The notes: a model not told the origin generated them from the letters alone. A stretch of DNA of 64,000 bases from Purpureocillium takamizusanense (GCF_022605165.1 NC_063075.1:2332512-2396511), one strand, 5' to 3'; counted from the first letter of the stretch, positions 44,216-56,830 are shown. Numbers and translations are program-made.

Positions 44216-46206
44216 ATGAAACGCAAGCTTGACCAGAACGACGTGCCGTCTCCGGGGCCAAAGAATGAACCCGCGGCCAAGCCCAAAGCCGCAGACGACG
44301 ATACCACATTCGCCGACCTGGGACTTGACCCAAGATTAGTGCAGGCTGTCGCGGAACAGAGCTTCCTGAAGCCGACGCTCGTGCAGCGCAAGGCCATTCC
44401 GCTGGCCTTGAATGGACAAGACGTCCTGTGCAAGGCGAAGACGGGCTCCGGCAAGACGGCCGCTTATGTTCTCCCCGTCCTCGCTGGCATCCTGAAGCGC
44501 AAAGCTGTACGTGCAGACCCGGGCATGGCGCCGCGGCAGCCGGTCCCTGAACAAACCTACGTGGTCTGATATACTAACTGCGATATAGGCGGACTCAAGC
44601 GCATCAACAGCGGCCCTTATCCTCGTGCCGACGAGGGAACTTGCCGACCAGGTCTTCAAGGCGATCGAGCAGCTTTCGACGCACTGCGCCAAGGATGTCC
44701 GGGCCGTGAAGCTGACCGACAAACTCTCCGACGCGGTGCAACGATCGCTCCTGTCGACGTCTCCCGATGTTGTCATATCGACTCCCGCCCGAGCCTGGCA
44801 CAATGTCCAGGCGAACTCGTCGCCCCTCGATGTGACCAAGCTGTCGCACCTCGTCCTGGACGAGGCGGACCTGCTTCTGTCATATGGCTACGAAGAGGAC
44901 CTGGAGAACCTGGCTTGGTCGATCCCCAAGGGCATCCAGACGATCATGATGAGCGCTACTCTGACGGACGAGGTCGACTCGTTGAAGAAGATCTTCTACC
45001 GGAGCAACGTGCCGGCTTTGCTCGACCTCGAGGAACCGGACGCCGAGGGCGAGGGCGTGACGCAATTGGTGACCAAGTGCGGTGAAGATGAGAAGTTCCT
45101 GCTGGCATACGTCATCTTCAAGCTGCAGCTGGTCAAGGGCAAATGCATCATCTTCGTGGGCGACGTCGACCGATGCTACCGCCTGAAGCTCTTTTTCGAG
45201 CAGTTTGGCATTCGCAGCTGTATCCTCAACTCCGAGCTGCCCGTCAACTCGAGGCTGCACGTAGTCGAGGAGTTCAACCGCAACGTCTACGACATCATCA
45301 TCGCTTCGGACGAGAAAGAGATTCTTGGAAACGAGGAGAAGGCGGACGAAGAGAAGGAGGGAGACGAGGCACCTGAAGAGGTCGGCGACGAGGTCGGCGA
45401 GAAGCAAAGCCAGCGACCGCAGAAGAAGAGGAAAACGTCGAAGCGCGACAAGGAGTATGGTGTCTCGCGAGGCATCGACTTCAAGAACGTGGCGGCGGTC
45501 ATCAACTTTGACCTCCCCACGTCCGCGTCGTCGTATACGCACCGCATAGGGCGGACGGCGCGAGCCGGCAAGGCGGGTATGGCGTTGTCGTTTGTCGTGC
45601 CCAAGGAGCTGTATAGGAAGCACATGCCGACGACGACGGCAACGGCGGAGAACGACGAGAAGGTCCTCGGGCGCATTACGAGGCAGCAGGCCAAGAAGGG
45701 CAAGGAGATCAAGCCGTACAACTTCAACACGAAAGAGGTGGAGGCGTTCCGGTATCGCATGAACGATGCGCTGCGCGCCGTCACCAAGGTGGCCGTGCGC
45801 GAGGCCAGGACGCGGGAGCTGCGCCAGGAACTGCTCAAGAGCGAGAAGCTGAAGAGGTATGCGCCGACGACCTTGCACGGGTGCCACGCATATGGAACCC
45901 CCTGACTAACTGAACGTCGTCAGGTACTTTGAAGAGAATCCGTCGGAGATCAACCACCTCCGCCACGATGGTGAGCTCAGGACGGCGAGGCAGCAAGCTC
46001 ATCTGAAGCACATCCCCGACTACCTGCTACCCAAGGAGGGCAAGAAGGCGCTGACAGAGGACGACATTGGGTTCGTGCCGTTGCGCAAGGGCGGCAAGGC
46101 ACGTGGACATCGCAAGGGGAAGGGCACCAAGCGCGGCGGGTTCCGAGCTGGCGGTCGTAAGGGCGACCCGCTGAAGACTTTTAAGGCGCGGCGGAAGACG
46201 AAGTAG
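44216..46206 (+). CDS. DBP9: ATP-dependent DEAD-box RNA helicase Dbp9, 613 aa, 3 exons
   Basis: Exons 44216-44506, 44589-45856, 45924-46206; 1842 nt in frame. Helicase motifs in order: Q motif region ([16 protein letters not shown]), Walker A AKTGSGKT (74-81), [12 protein letters not shown] in [20 protein letters not shown] (the YGYEEDL pattern is typical of Dbp9/DDX56), SAT in MMSATL, and C-terminal RecA motifs ending [13 protein letters not shown]. An acidic then basic insertion (about [15 protein letters not shown] to [13 protein letters not shown]) sits between helicase motifs IV and V, as usual in Dbp9. The C-terminus is Gly/Arg/Lys-rich. Dbp9 acts in 27S pre-rRNA processing for the 60S subunit in the nucleolus. 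Length fits the family. Confidence 0.95.
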
Positions 46207-48370
46207 CAGTGGCGATGCGGTTATTACATGGCGCGGAGCAGAGCAGGATTACTCGTAGGTACGACACGGGGTACTTTGTGCTAAAGAAGTACGAGCATTC
46301 CATCATGGAGAGCGTGCATGGCGGCGTCTCTGAATTTTTGACGTTTACACTGCATCCGCTGTCTACCATTTCCATTCAATGTCTCCATCTTGTACGAGCG
46401 CTGCGCGACAAAGTAATCAGTCATGCTTGGACCGTGCGGGGGCAGTGCTGCGTTGCCACATGGGTACGTACCACCTGCAGCCAGGTGCTCGCTCGCTTGA
46501 CGCCCGCGCCGCGTCGCTGCCAGGGGGGCCAACTGGAATGTGCTCAGCAGTGGAGTCTATTTTCGGGATGTTCCTCATGAATGAAAAGTGAGGCGCGTCC
46601 GCGCGTGTGTCTGTGTGTTTCGGCAGGCAAGGTACGCATTGACTGCCGAGAGGAGTCGACCACGAAGAAGGATAAGAATAAGATGAAGAAGAAGAAGAAC
46701 AAAGACAGTCAGTGCGGGCTTCCGGATCGCGTCATGCAGGCGCAAAAGAAACCGGGGACTCCCCGCGTCCCGCCGAAGCCCAATAATCAGCGACGCATTT
46801 ATGCGGAGGAGCAACAGCAGGAGGAAGGGGAAGGTGGTGGCGCGACGGCGGCCTTACGACGGCAGAAATTGGACAGCGCCGTCAAAGCCGCCGACCCGCC
46901 CGGTCTCGTATTGCAGGCTGTTCCTTCGAGAGGGGTCGCATCCGCGCCGGCGCCGGTTCTGGTTCTGGTCCTGGTTGTGTGGTTGATGGTGGAGGTGATT
47001 GCTGGTGGTGGTGGTGGTGGTGAGGTGGTGGGGTTGTCTTTGTCGGCGGCGGCCGGGGCTTGACCTCACCCACCAATCCTCGAGAGTCGAAGCCCCCTCC
47101 CCCCCGGTCTAATTGCTCCTTTTTCCCCCTGCTCATGCTCCTCTCCACGTCGTGTGCACACCCCTTGGTCCTCACTCTAGGCCTAGCTGCTGGTTCGTCG
47201 GGGGCCAGGGCCTCGGGCCTGGGGAGCTGTCTTGGCCTCCAGTCAGCGAAAGACTGCCTGCCTGCTCGCTGATCCGTCGTCCTGCTGGGCCGATCTTCTT
47301 TTCCCTCCCAATTCCCACCGTCGTTCGTTACGGTTCACCACCAACAAAGGGAGGATCTCTCATTTTTTTCTTCACCACCACCACCACCACCATCGTTGAG
47401 AGAAAAAAAAAGGAAAAAAAGAAAGAGGAAGAAGAACAGGACGGAAGCTTTGGCGAGCTCTCGAATTCATCGCGCGACCGGCCGCCGACCTTTTTTGCCT
47501 CCTCCTCTTCTGGTTCCTCAAGTCGCTCGCTTTCCCTTGCTATTGTCAGGCATCAGAAACAAAGTCCGTTTCTGTGCCATCGTTTCTGGAAACGCAACCA
47601 GGGACCCCGCCCCCTTCCCGTCGTTTATATTCCCCATTCTATTCTGTGCTTCGCGAGATTCGCTCTTGGCTGCTGCCGCTGTGACCCCCCGCGGCCCAAG
47701 CTTGCTCGATCCGACAGCAGCCCCCCGTGCGACGTTGTGCGGCCCGCTGGTCCCCGATCGCATCGCATCGCAGCGCATCGCGTCACCGCATCACGGTTCT
47801 GTGCAGCGGACGACTGCACCGCAGCTGCATAGCCGCAGAGACCGTTACCGGATCCTCGGGCGCGCCTCGGGAGTCACTCCTCCCCCCATCATCATCACTT
47901 GTGTCTGTCGTTACGGCACTCACGAACAATCGGACCTTCCCCCCCTCTTGGCGTCATCAACAGACACCCTCTGGAACGCGTCCAAGGCTCGGCCATCGCT
48001 TTCCCGCATTCCTGCACAACAAGAGGTTGAGCAGACTGACAATCGGAAACAAACAAGAGAGCGATTCAGGTGGCGACTGAGACAAGGCCATTCGCTTCTT
48101 CTCTGAGACGACGACGCCCCTCCCTCCCTGCATTGTTCGCCGTCGTACCTTCCTGCCGCCACTAACACCCTTTTCGACTTGATTTGTCTATTTTCGTTTT
48201 CCTCGACTGACAGTCGCGTGCTCCCGAATTTGGCGACCGCGATCTTGCCTGCCGCAAAGAAAACAAAGCGGCCAAAAGTTCCCCATTTCGATATTCCACC
48301 AGAGCCCTCCTTCGCAAGGCGGCCGGAACAAAAAAAGAACACACACACCTATACACATCAACCGCTGGCC
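46207..48370. other. Long upstream region of UTR2
   Basis: A tandem spacer of 2.16 kb. Holds GGT repeats at about 47000-47028, CAC repeats near 47373-47393, A-rich runs near 47402-47430 and long pyrimidine-rich stretches. ORFs such as 46581-47063 are Lys/Gly-rich and compositional. The last 300 nt with CT- and AC-rich sequence looks like a leader. Confidence 0.45.
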
Positions 48371-49936
48371 ATGTTGCGCTCAGCGGCTCTCGCTGCCCTC
48401 CTGGGCGCCTCCTCCGTCCTCGCGGGCACCAAGTGCTCGCTGTCCAGCAAATGCCCCAAGGAGTCACCATGCTGCTCCCGTAAGTTTCCCCTCCCCTCTC
48501 CTCGTCCCCGTTCGCTTAGTCCGAGGGCGGAAAACCGTTGTATGCACGGCGCAATCTTAGAAAGACGAGGACGTTGCGTGGTCTGACTTGCTGGCGTGGG
48601 ACAGAATACGGCGAATGTGGCGTCGGCGCCTACTGCCTGGGTGGCTGCGACCCGCGGTCGTCGTTCTCGCTCGACGCATGCGCGCCCGCGCCCGTGTGCA
48701 AGAGCACGACGACCAAGTTTGACAGCAAGGACAGCATCGTCGACATTGGCGAATACCTCGGCGACGCCAGCAAGGCCGACTGGGTGGCTCAGGGCGAGCC
48801 GGCCATTCACGATGGCAGCGTCCTTCTCACCATGCCGAGAAAGAGCGTTGGCACGGTCCTCGCGTCGACCAGCTACATGTGGTACGGCAATGTCAAGGCC
48901 AAGTTCAAGACGAGCCGCGGCAGGGGCGTCGTGACGGCCTTTATCCTGCTGTCGGACGTCAAGGACGAGATCGACTACGAATTTGTCGGTGTCGACCTGC
49001 AGACCGCCCAGACCAACTACTACTTCCAAGGCATCACGGACTGTAAGTGGACCGCGAGACAGAAATAGAGTGCGAGGGAGAGAGATCAAGCAACTAACGG
49101 GGAGCCGCGCGCGCGCAGATCACAACTCTGGTAACATCAGCTTGTCCGACACCTTCCACAACTTCCACGAGTACGAGATCCGCTGGACGCCCGACAAGGT
49201 CGAGTGGCTCGTCGACGGGCAGGTCGGCCGCACCAAGCTGCGCAAGGACACGTGGAACGAGACGAGCCAGCAGTGGATGTTCCCTCAGACGCCCGCGCGT
49301 GTGCAGCTGTCCATCTGGCCCGGCGGTCTGGCCAGCAACGCCAAGGGCACCATCGACTGGGCGGGCGGCGAGATCGACTGGGACGCCGAGGACATCAAGA
49401 AGGCCGGCTACTTCTACGCGACCTTCTCCGAGGTCTCGATCGAGTGCTACGACGCCAAGAGCCCGCCCGGCACCAATCACGGCAAGAGCTACACCTACAC
49501 GAGCACTGCCGGCACCAACGACACGGTCAAGGACGGCGACAAGGACACGGTCATGGGCTCTCTTCTGGCGTCGGGCCTCGACATGAACAAGGGCAAGAAG
49601 AGCTCGTCATCGGCGTCGACCAGCGCGGAGAAGCCCACCAACACGCAAAACACCATCCCCGGCGGCGGCAAGGGGGGCGGCGGCGGCAACGACCACAGTG
49701 GCGACAAGGGCGGCAGCAGCAGCAGCGGTGGCAGCGGCGGCAGCAGCGGAAACAACGGAGGCAGTGGTGCGCAGCCCACAGCAGGCGGCTCGTCGGGCTG
49801 CAGCTCCAACAGCTTCAACCAGGACTGCAACAGCGGCTCCAAGGACGGTGGCAGCGGCGGCAAGAGTGGCAGCTCCAAGGCGAGCGCGAGCGCGCTGGCA
49901 ATGATCATTGCCGGCGTGGCGCTGTTCTGGCTGTAA
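48371..49936 (+). CDS. UTR2: GH16 Crh-type chitin-glucan transglycosylase, GPI-anchored, 454 aa, 3 exons
   Basis: Exons 48371-48479, 48605-49042, 49119-49936; 1365 nt in frame. A signal peptide (1-18) is followed by a cysteine-rich module, CSLSSKCPKESPCCSQYGEC then GVGAYCLGGCDPRSSFSLDA, which is the Crh2/Utr2 version and is lacking in Crh1. The GH16 core has the catalytic DEIDYEFVG at about 157-165 (Glu158 nucleophile, Glu162 acid/base), followed by DLQTAQTNYYFQG and the aromatic sugar-binding ARVQLSIWPGG. A Ser/Gly/Asn-rich stalk (about 320-430) leads to a hydrophobic tail ending AGVALFWL, a GPI-attachment signal. The enzyme links chitin to beta-1,6/1,3-glucan in the cell wall. The second intron acceptor lies in GCGCGCGCGCAG. 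Confidence 0.95.
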
Positions 49937-51745
49937 GGGCGGCAGGTTGTCGGCTGTTGTGCTTGTGTGGCCGGGCCCGCGTGGCGCCTGTTGTGAGACA
50001 TCATCACGGCGGCGCGTCGGAGCCCCATTCGTTGAAGGAGGCACTTTGCGAGCGTCATCGTCATCGTCATCATAATCATCACACCGTGGGAGGGGATATT
50101 GTCATGTCTGCTTCGATGCTGTATCTTAGGGCAACCGCGCCCGTCCTGCATCATTGTACTTATGGGCTTCTTCTTCTTTTTGCTGTTTGTTCTCTTTGGT
50201 ATCTTTTTTGATCCCGGGTTGGGTGGGTGGACGATAATGACCCGTCGTGGTCGTCCGGTCCTTTATTTCCTATCTGGCGGGCATGGCCTGAGTAATGGCA
50301 AAGGCAACAAGAAAGAAGAACAGGCGTGGCATCCGATGCGCGTGATGGGTAGGAAAGGGGAGCGGGGATGGGGTAAGGAGCATTTTCTTGGACAGATACG
50401 TAATACGAAGTAAAGATGAGCACTTGCGAAGGTTGCTGTTTGTGTGCGTTTGCTGCTTGCTGCTTGCTACCTGCGTGTCTTTTGTGCCTGCATCTTCTTG
50501 GTCGTGCGACGCAGAGCGCGAGGGGCGATGAGCAAGACGGATGTACATGGCTGATTGCTACCATGTCAAGACGTGTGTGGTGTTGTAATTGGTGCTTGAT
50601 GTTATGACCTACCTGGGTTATAACAACAGCCCTGTATATAGAGTACGCGAACGACATCGAGGGGGTTTCGAGCACTTATCGAGTTCCTGGTATATAAGTC
50701 GCTTCGTCCTGGGGGGGCCAATACCTCTTCTCCGTTCCAAAAAGGGGGGTCATTGCTGCCGTTCCAATGATCAGTCAAGGGCATTGCATACAGTATATAA
50801 CGTAGGTAGTATACGTACGTACATACAATACTCGGCAACAGCGCATACTACATACTTTGGTTATATCATGCCTTGATATAACGAAACGCGTCACCGCCTA
50901 CCACCTGTCTGGTGGAAGATGGTGGGCGGGCTGGGGCTGCATGGTCATGATGCATGCATGCATACCATGTAAGAAAACTGCCTAGCCCATGGGCCAAATT
51001 GGGTACTCTCCCTTTTCCCTTCAGGAAGACTACAACCTCGATGGTGGGGGACGACGGAGGGGGATGGAGGCGGATGTGTACATTTAATTGCGAAGATTAT
51101 CCCCTGTCTTACGTTGGGCGGGTGGATGGACTGACGGACGGCTCTCAGGTCGTCGGTGGCGCGGGTTCAACTCGTCACCACGAGGAGTTGCCTGGGACGG
51201 CGGGCCATGAAGGGGCGGTGCTTTGTGTGCGCTCCGTCATCTCTGTCCGTCTCTCTACCTGTGTGTGTGTGTATGTGTGGCTGGTGTGAATCTTTCCCCC
51301 GACTGTATGCACTACTACTGTACTTTGTAAACGCGGCGGCGCAAGGGGGGGGGGGGGGCATTGGCGGCTCGCTCGCGCGACTTCGACACCGTACAGTTAA
51401 GCCGCACTGCGCAGTGCGCAGCAACAGCAGCAAAAAAAAGACGCGAAGGCGCGAGGTGCAGAGCGCGAGAGGCGCGGGACGGACGCCACCCCCCCACAAG
51501 CGCGGGCCAACTGCCTGGCCGGCGGGGAGACACGCCCGCCGTTAGGGCAGGGAGCCGGATCGACGCGCCGGATGGTAACAGGGCTGAGGTAGTTATACCT
51601 GGAGCGGCACCCTGGAACGTGGCTTGCAGGGGGTGGTCGCTGCCGGGGCGGGTCCTTCCCATTGGAAGGTTGGAAGCGGTCGCCGGGGGGGATGATGATG
51701 CCGCGAGGGAGGGAAGAGGCGCGCGGCCGACGCGGGACGGAGCAA

Positions 51746-51775
51746 GGCGAGGCGAGGCGAGGCGAGGCGAGGCGA
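51746..51775. repeat. (GGCGA)6 tandem repeat
   Basis: Six exact GGCGA units about 320-350 nt upstream of the NmrA-like start codon. Confidence 0.9.
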
Positions 51776-51879
51776 GACGGGCATGGGATAATTGTCCATG
51801 TTGTGGCTTTGAAGATGAATCGTATGTATGTATTCGTATACTGTAGGTGGTGCCATGGTTGGAGATGACGGGATGGGGT

Positions 51880-51886
51880 TATAAAG
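51880..51886 (+). promoter_or_regulatory. TATA box of the NmrA-like gene
   Basis: TATAAAG lies about 210 nt upstream of the ATG at 52093. Transcription from about 51910 would exclude the upstream in-frame ATG at 51847 and supports the chosen start. Confidence 0.45.
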
Positions 51887-52092
51887 AGCTGGATGGCTTC
51901 CTCTTCAACATCACGAACATCACCAACATCGACACCATCGTCAACAGCATCAAGAGCCATCATCATCATCATCAACAACAACTAAAATCCATCAACGCCA
52001 TCACCAAACAACACTGGCAATCGCTTCCAAGCCACTTCTACACCACCAACCACTCCACATACCACCAGCCCAACCAACTCAAGAAAACAAAA

Positions 52093-52863
52093 ATGGCCAA
52101 GACCATCGCCTTCCTCGGCGCCACCGGCGGCTGCGGCCTCTCCGCCCTCCGCCGCGCCGTCGCCGCCGGCCACACCTGCATTGCCCTCTGCCGCACGCCG
52201 TCCAAGCTCGCGGCGCAGTTCCCGGACCGCCCCGCCAACCTGCACCTGCGCGAGGGCAACGCCCACGACGTCGCCTCCGTCGCCGCCTGCCTGTCGCACC
52301 CCTCGGACCCGGCCCGCCTCGTCGACGCCGTCAACTTCTCCCTCGGCGGCGTCATGAACATGGCCAAGCTGACGCTCGACGACCCGGACGTCTGCAAGAA
52401 GGGCATCGCCGCCCTGCTCGACGCCATCGCCGCCGTCCGCGCCGAGCGTGCCAACGACGACAACGGCAGCAGCATCAACAGCAGCAGCTGGCGCCCGCTC
52501 CTCGCCGTCGTCAGCACCACGGGCATCTCCCAGCACGGCCGCGACGTGCCCCTGCTCTTCGTCCCCTTTTACTACTACGCCCTGCACGTGCCCCACGAGG
52601 ACAAGAGGGTCGCCGAGAAGAGCCTCTTTGAGAGCGGCGAGCGCGTCGTCGCCGTCCGCCCCAGCTTGCTCGTCGACGGCGAGAAGCCCGACAAGCCCAT
52701 CCGCGTGCACGTCGAAGGGCCGGGCGGCATCGAGCGCAAGGAGGTCGGCTACTTCATCTCGCGCGACGACGTCGGCCGCTGGATGTTTGACAACCTGCTG
52801 CAAAAGGCCGATGACGGCGGCGCAGCCCAGTACGAGGGCAAGGCCGTCGGTCTGACGTGGTAG
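52093..52863 (+). CDS. NAD(P)-binding Rossmann-fold protein, NmrA-like (256 aa)
   Basis: The frame is open upstream to 51847, but the start at 52093 is chosen because AKTIAFLGATGGCGLSAL is the first Rossmann beta-strand with the G-x-x-G-x-x-G dinucleotide site, as at the N-terminus of NmrA-like and atypical short-chain dehydrogenase proteins. Also visible: TCIALCRTPSKL (second strand with Arg, compatible with NADPH), a Ser/Asn-rich loop at about 117-125, LAVVSTTGISQHGRD, an FYYYALHVPHEDK segment where short-chain dehydrogenases carry Y-x-x-x-K, and VVAVRPSLLVDGEK. The family includes redox sensors and reductases; no substrate can be assigned. Cytosolic, single exon. Confidence 0.85.
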   Translation: MAKTIAFLGATGGCGLSALRRAVAAGHTCIALCRTPSKLAAQFPDRPANLHLREGNAHDVASVAACLSHPSDPARLVDAVNFSLGGVMNMAKLTLDDPDVCKKGIAALLDAIAAVRAERANDDNGSSINSSSWRPLLAVVSTTGISQHGRDVPLLFVPFYYYALHVPHEDKRVAEKSLFESGERVVAVRPSLLVDGEKPDKPIRVHVEGPGGIERKEVGYFISRDDVGRWMFDNLLQKADDGGAAQYEGKAVGLTW

Positions 52864-53367
52864 GCCTGGACATCAATCCAATGTCGAAGCGGGTTTCTTT
52901 CTACTTGATGAAACGGAGGGAGATTGATATCCTATAGACGACGAGCGGATTGGCGTTTTGGTTTCTCGGCGCGAACGTGGCTGGCATATTTTTTTTAATA
53001 GGGGCTATACTATAGAATAATGAACATTGCGTATCTGCTAGAGTTGGGAATTCACTTGTGACATGCAAAGTGCGACATGGAGTGATGTATCCTCACGATG
53101 CTGACGTCTGACATGGACTCTGCTACGTCGCCGATTTGATGCATGATACAGAGCACGCACGAGCTTGTATACCAAGGTAGTCCAGAGCGTCTAGCGGTAA
53201 CATTGGGAACATGAAACCGCTCATGACTTGTATGTGATGCATTGCTGAATGCTGTTCCAAGCTCCCAATACGACAACCATGATGCAGTATGAACACGCCA
53301 ATGCCTAACATGGACGAGAGAAATGCAGACCCCGAATACAACGCCGTTACCATGCCACCAACGCCCC
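52864..53367. other. Convergent 3' flanks
   Basis: A 504-nt AT-richer spacer between the NmrA-like gene (+) and the protease gene (-), with TATTTTTTTTAATAG near 52987 as possible 3'-end signal. No gene seen. Confidence 0.45.
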
Positions 53368-55243
53368 TCAAAATGCAAACAAGCCAGACATCAAGGCGAC
53401 GACGCAGCAATACATCCAAGCCGTATCGCGACGCAGTCCTACACCACCGCTGGGTTTCTCGCCCCCGGGCCTCTCTCCTTCGTTTGCGCCCCCGTTGACC
53501 CCCGAAGGCCCCTTGCTGCACTCGCCCACGAGGCTCTTTAGGTCAGAATTCGGCACAATCGTCCTGACTGTCGAGCCGCAGTTGGTGTACGGGGCCATGT
53601 ACGTCATGTTGGCGTCGAGGTCAAACACCACTGCCGTTTTTACACCGGTCAGCCATTGAAGGGGGCGGTGTTATTCTCGCAACCGCATTTTCGGGGATTT
53701 AAAGAAACCGAGGACAACGAAAGAGAGAGTGAGAGAGGAAGAGGGAGAGAGAACGACTCACCGTACGCAGACCGCAGAAACGTGTCGCCCAGCAGCGCAA
53801 ACGTCTCGCTCGGCATCACGCCCAGATAGCACATGGGCGGCCGCGCGCTCACCTCGCGTATCAGCTCCCGGTACGGCACCCGGACCGTCACGCCCTCAAA
53901 CGCAAAGTCGACGGACCCGTTCCTCCCCGCCAGCGCGCAGTCGACGATGTAAAACCCGTTGAGGTCCATGGTCTTGGACCCCATGGCCGCCGCCAGGCCC
54001 CCCGCCACCGCCGGCGGCAGCAGCGTCAGCGTCGCCCCCGTGTCGAGGAAGACGGACATCGACCCCTGCTTATTGTTGTTGTTGCTGCCGCTGGACGCAG
54101 GCTGTGGCAGCAGGTCCGTCGCCGTGCCATCGGCGGCTAGGTGCCTCATGCCCTTCATCGTCACCCAGTACCGCGCCACGCCGTCGGGCGACTTGTCCCG
54201 GGGGATGATGGGCAGGGGCGCGAGCCTGCCCGCAAACTTGGACGTGTCGACGCCGCCAAACACGACGATGCCCTGCCCCTCGTCCTTGGACCCGAGCGCC
54301 ACGCTAAAGGCCTTGGTGCTCGTCACCTTCTGCAGCGCCAGCTGGTCGACAAAGTTGTCGTACCCGGTGTTGAGGCCCCGGCCGTACCCGAGGCCCAGGA
54401 TGCCCGCGAACTGGTTCTCGCTCGTCTTGGCGACGCCGAACTGCACGCGCTTCATCGTCGTGGCACCACCGCCGCCGAGGGAGATGTCGTCGAGCACGTA
54501 CGTGATGTTGGCGGAGCCGATGCCGTAGCGCAGCGACGTGCCCACCTCGCTCACCACGGCGGTCGACGAGTTGGCCGGGTCGTACCGCCCGATGGCCAGG
54601 CAGAAGCGGCGGTCCGTCCCCGGCAGGCCGCTGCAGTTGGGGTTGACCCAGAGTTCGAACGAGCCCGTGTCGAGCTGGGCAAAGACCTTTTGCGGCGGCG
54701 TCCCGATGCTGACTGCTTTCATGTTTAGCGGAGAACAAGCACACAGGCGCAATCAACGGCTGCCCTGCCATGGCCTTGGTTTAAAGATGGAAAAGAAGAA
54801 GAAAAGAAAGGCTGCTCACGTTGGGCGTAGTAGGCTACATCTGAGCGGTTCTCGAGTTGCACCTCGAGCGTCCTTTTGCCTATCCCTGGCGACGCGGCGT
54901 GGATGACCGGCAGCGTCAGCGTGCCCGGCAGGCTGTCGACGGCGGGGAATTCGCGTCCAAAGATGTTTTCGACATGTACATCTTGAGGTCCGTCTTGAGC
55001 TGGTCTCTCCGAATCCTGTACATGTGACGGTTCCCTTCGTTTGCCGTGTGGCACCGGCAGCGTGCCCATCGACATGCTGTTCTCTATCGCAGCAGGCAAG
55101 GACCGTCGCGACAAGACTGTCGAGTCTTCTTCAGCGGCCAGCGTGAACGCATCTCCTCTGATCCCCTCATCGTGGAGACTCTGTGGGAGCGACTGGACGG
55201 CGAGAGCAAGGGCAACGAGGACAAGGAGCGACGTCGGTGCCAT
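53368..55243 (-). CDS. Secreted, surface-anchored aspartic protease (pepsin/yapsin type), 545 aa, 3 exons
   Basis: Exons complement of 53368-53630, 53762-54712, 54820-55243; 1638 nt in frame. A signal peptide (1-20) is followed by a propeptide of about 115 residues with SRRS and KRR processing-like sites. The first join gives DVAYYAQLSIGTPPQKVFAQ and the first catalytic site LDTGSFELWV; the second site is VFLDTGATLTLLPP, and ALLGDTFLRSAYVVFDLDA spans the last intron. After the catalytic domain comes a Gly/Ser/Glu-rich stalk and a hydrophobic end (WMYCCVVALMSGLFAF), so it is probably GPI- or membrane-anchored. Such proteases act at the cell wall or membrane in processing surface proteins. Substrates are unknown. 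Divergent from the STAND gene. Confidence 0.9.
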
Positions 55244-56830
55244 GTTATGGCGGCCCGAACGAGTATATCGAGACTAAAAGAAACAAATCAACCATATATA
55301 TGCAAATGCAATCGCTAATGGTCTAAAGGTCTAGATCAAGACAATCCATGTAATTGGAAAAAAAGAGAAGGAAGAGTAGAAGGAATGGGCAGCTTCAGCC
55401 GGGTCGTCCCAGCATTGACCGCGTCAACTACTTGTCAATCCGATCCGGGTGCCATGCCATCCATACTCGGTCAAGCACATGGTGACCCGACTCGACGTCA
55501 GCTCAGCTCTTCAGCGACCCGGCACCTACCCGTGCCGGGACGCGGCCCCAATTAACCTTCAACGGGGCCAATTCTCAGGTCGGCGCCCTGACCGGGAGCG
55601 GAAACTCTCCCCAGCAGATTGGGGCTGTGAGAGGGCATGCGCGCGCGCCGCTTGAGCGCTGGCGGGAGACCCCTTGATGGTGCATTACGCTGTACACACA
55701 CAGGCGGTGCGCATGCCGAGACGACCCGTCATCAGAGCGACGAACATGCGCGGCAGTTCGGGTTCCTGCTGGACGTCGAAAAGGGGACGGGTTGGCCGTC
55801 CGGGTCGGCGGACATGAGGCAATGGTCGTCGGGAGTCGTCTCAGGGCAGCCGCGTTTGAGAATCAGACGCAGGGGGTGGGTTCGCGTCTGGGCTTTCGTC
55901 AGGGACGGACGGATCGATGCCACCAACCCCACAGATACGGGCTTATATACGAGTTTAAGATATATCGATACATCTCCGCTCGTCAAACGAGGTATCGGCC
56001 GACCGAGCATTGTCTCGATTTTTTAAAGATTTATCTTTGCCAAGCTTGGCGTTTTCGTGATTCGGTTGTTCCTGTGATGACTATGGTATGCTGTCGTCGT
56101 GATGGAGATGGAGATTGTGTATTATGGATTGACTATTTTTGGACCTTCAGGCTCCCCCCTCCCCCGGTCGAGGGATTGCATGGAATGACACCCTTTGCAT
56201 AAACCTCACCTGCGCTTGAAAGCTTTCGCTCCTACCGTTGGTACGAGGTATACCTAGTAATAGCGCTACGGAAACTCCATGTCCTTGTCGATGTGGTCGA
56301 CAATCGTCGTCATAGCACCAACTTACTTTCCTCCAAGAAGCTGTGATTGCCCTTACCAAGTACTTCGTACAGTATACAGAGGGTCGCAAGGCCGCAGGTG
56401 ACTGAACTGGTGCCGTCCTGCAAATGAACGTGCCTCTGCATCTACCAAAAACCTTTTTTACTACGGAGTAAATATTGTCGACTTCACTGCCTCTCCCACC
56501 ACCACCGACCAGGGTCGCTCGCTGGCTGAGCCGATTCTGCCTTGCCGTGCCTTTGGATCCCAATCAAGCTCGATTGGTCGCCCAGCCGCGCAGCATCAAG
56601 ATATGAGCTGCAGCCTGACAGATTGGCGGGGAAGGGGGGCGCGGCGTGAGAAAGAATTTGCATTGCACATTTGCGTGCACCCGGGAGGGACATGGGCGCT
56701 GCGTGTAGGTAATTAAAAGCGCTGCCGCCTCTGCCACCACCTCCTTCTCGCTGCGAGACATGGGTGTGATGGCTCCTGCCGTGATAGAAAAACCAAGGCA
56801 GAGTCAGGGTTCGTCATCTCGGCTCGCCAA
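55244..56830. other. Divergent region between protease and STAND genes
   Basis: A 1.59 kb spacer. AT-richer than most of the window near 55990-56480. No ORF with recognisable features; promoters of both neighbours must lie here. Confidence 0.45.
55295..55301 (-). promoter_or_regulatory. Possible TATA box of the protease gene
   Basis: TATATAT about 52 nt upstream of the protease ATG, which would give a short leader of about 20-25 nt. Confidence 0.35.

Larger units (their letters stand above)
49937..52092. other. Spacer between UTR2 and the NmrA-like gene
   Basis: A tandem spacer of 2.16 kb containing an ATATA-rich zone near 50630-50880, a G10-12 run near 51347-51358, (GGCGA)6 at 51746-51775 and (CAT)n/(CAA)n just upstream of the next start. 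No supported gene. Confidence 0.45.

Noticed and set aside
44880..45887. 335-codon antisense ORF in dbp9
   Set aside because: Shadow of the helicase exon; Leu/Arg/Val-rich with no family features.
46581..47063. 160-codon ORF upstream of UTR2
   Set aside because: Lys-rich then Gly-rich simple sequence overlapping microsatellites, with no domain or splice partners.
51982..52803. 273-codon antisense ORF opposite the NmrA-like gene
   Set aside because: Compositional shadow of a GC-rich coding exon that carries a clear Rossmann motif on the other strand.
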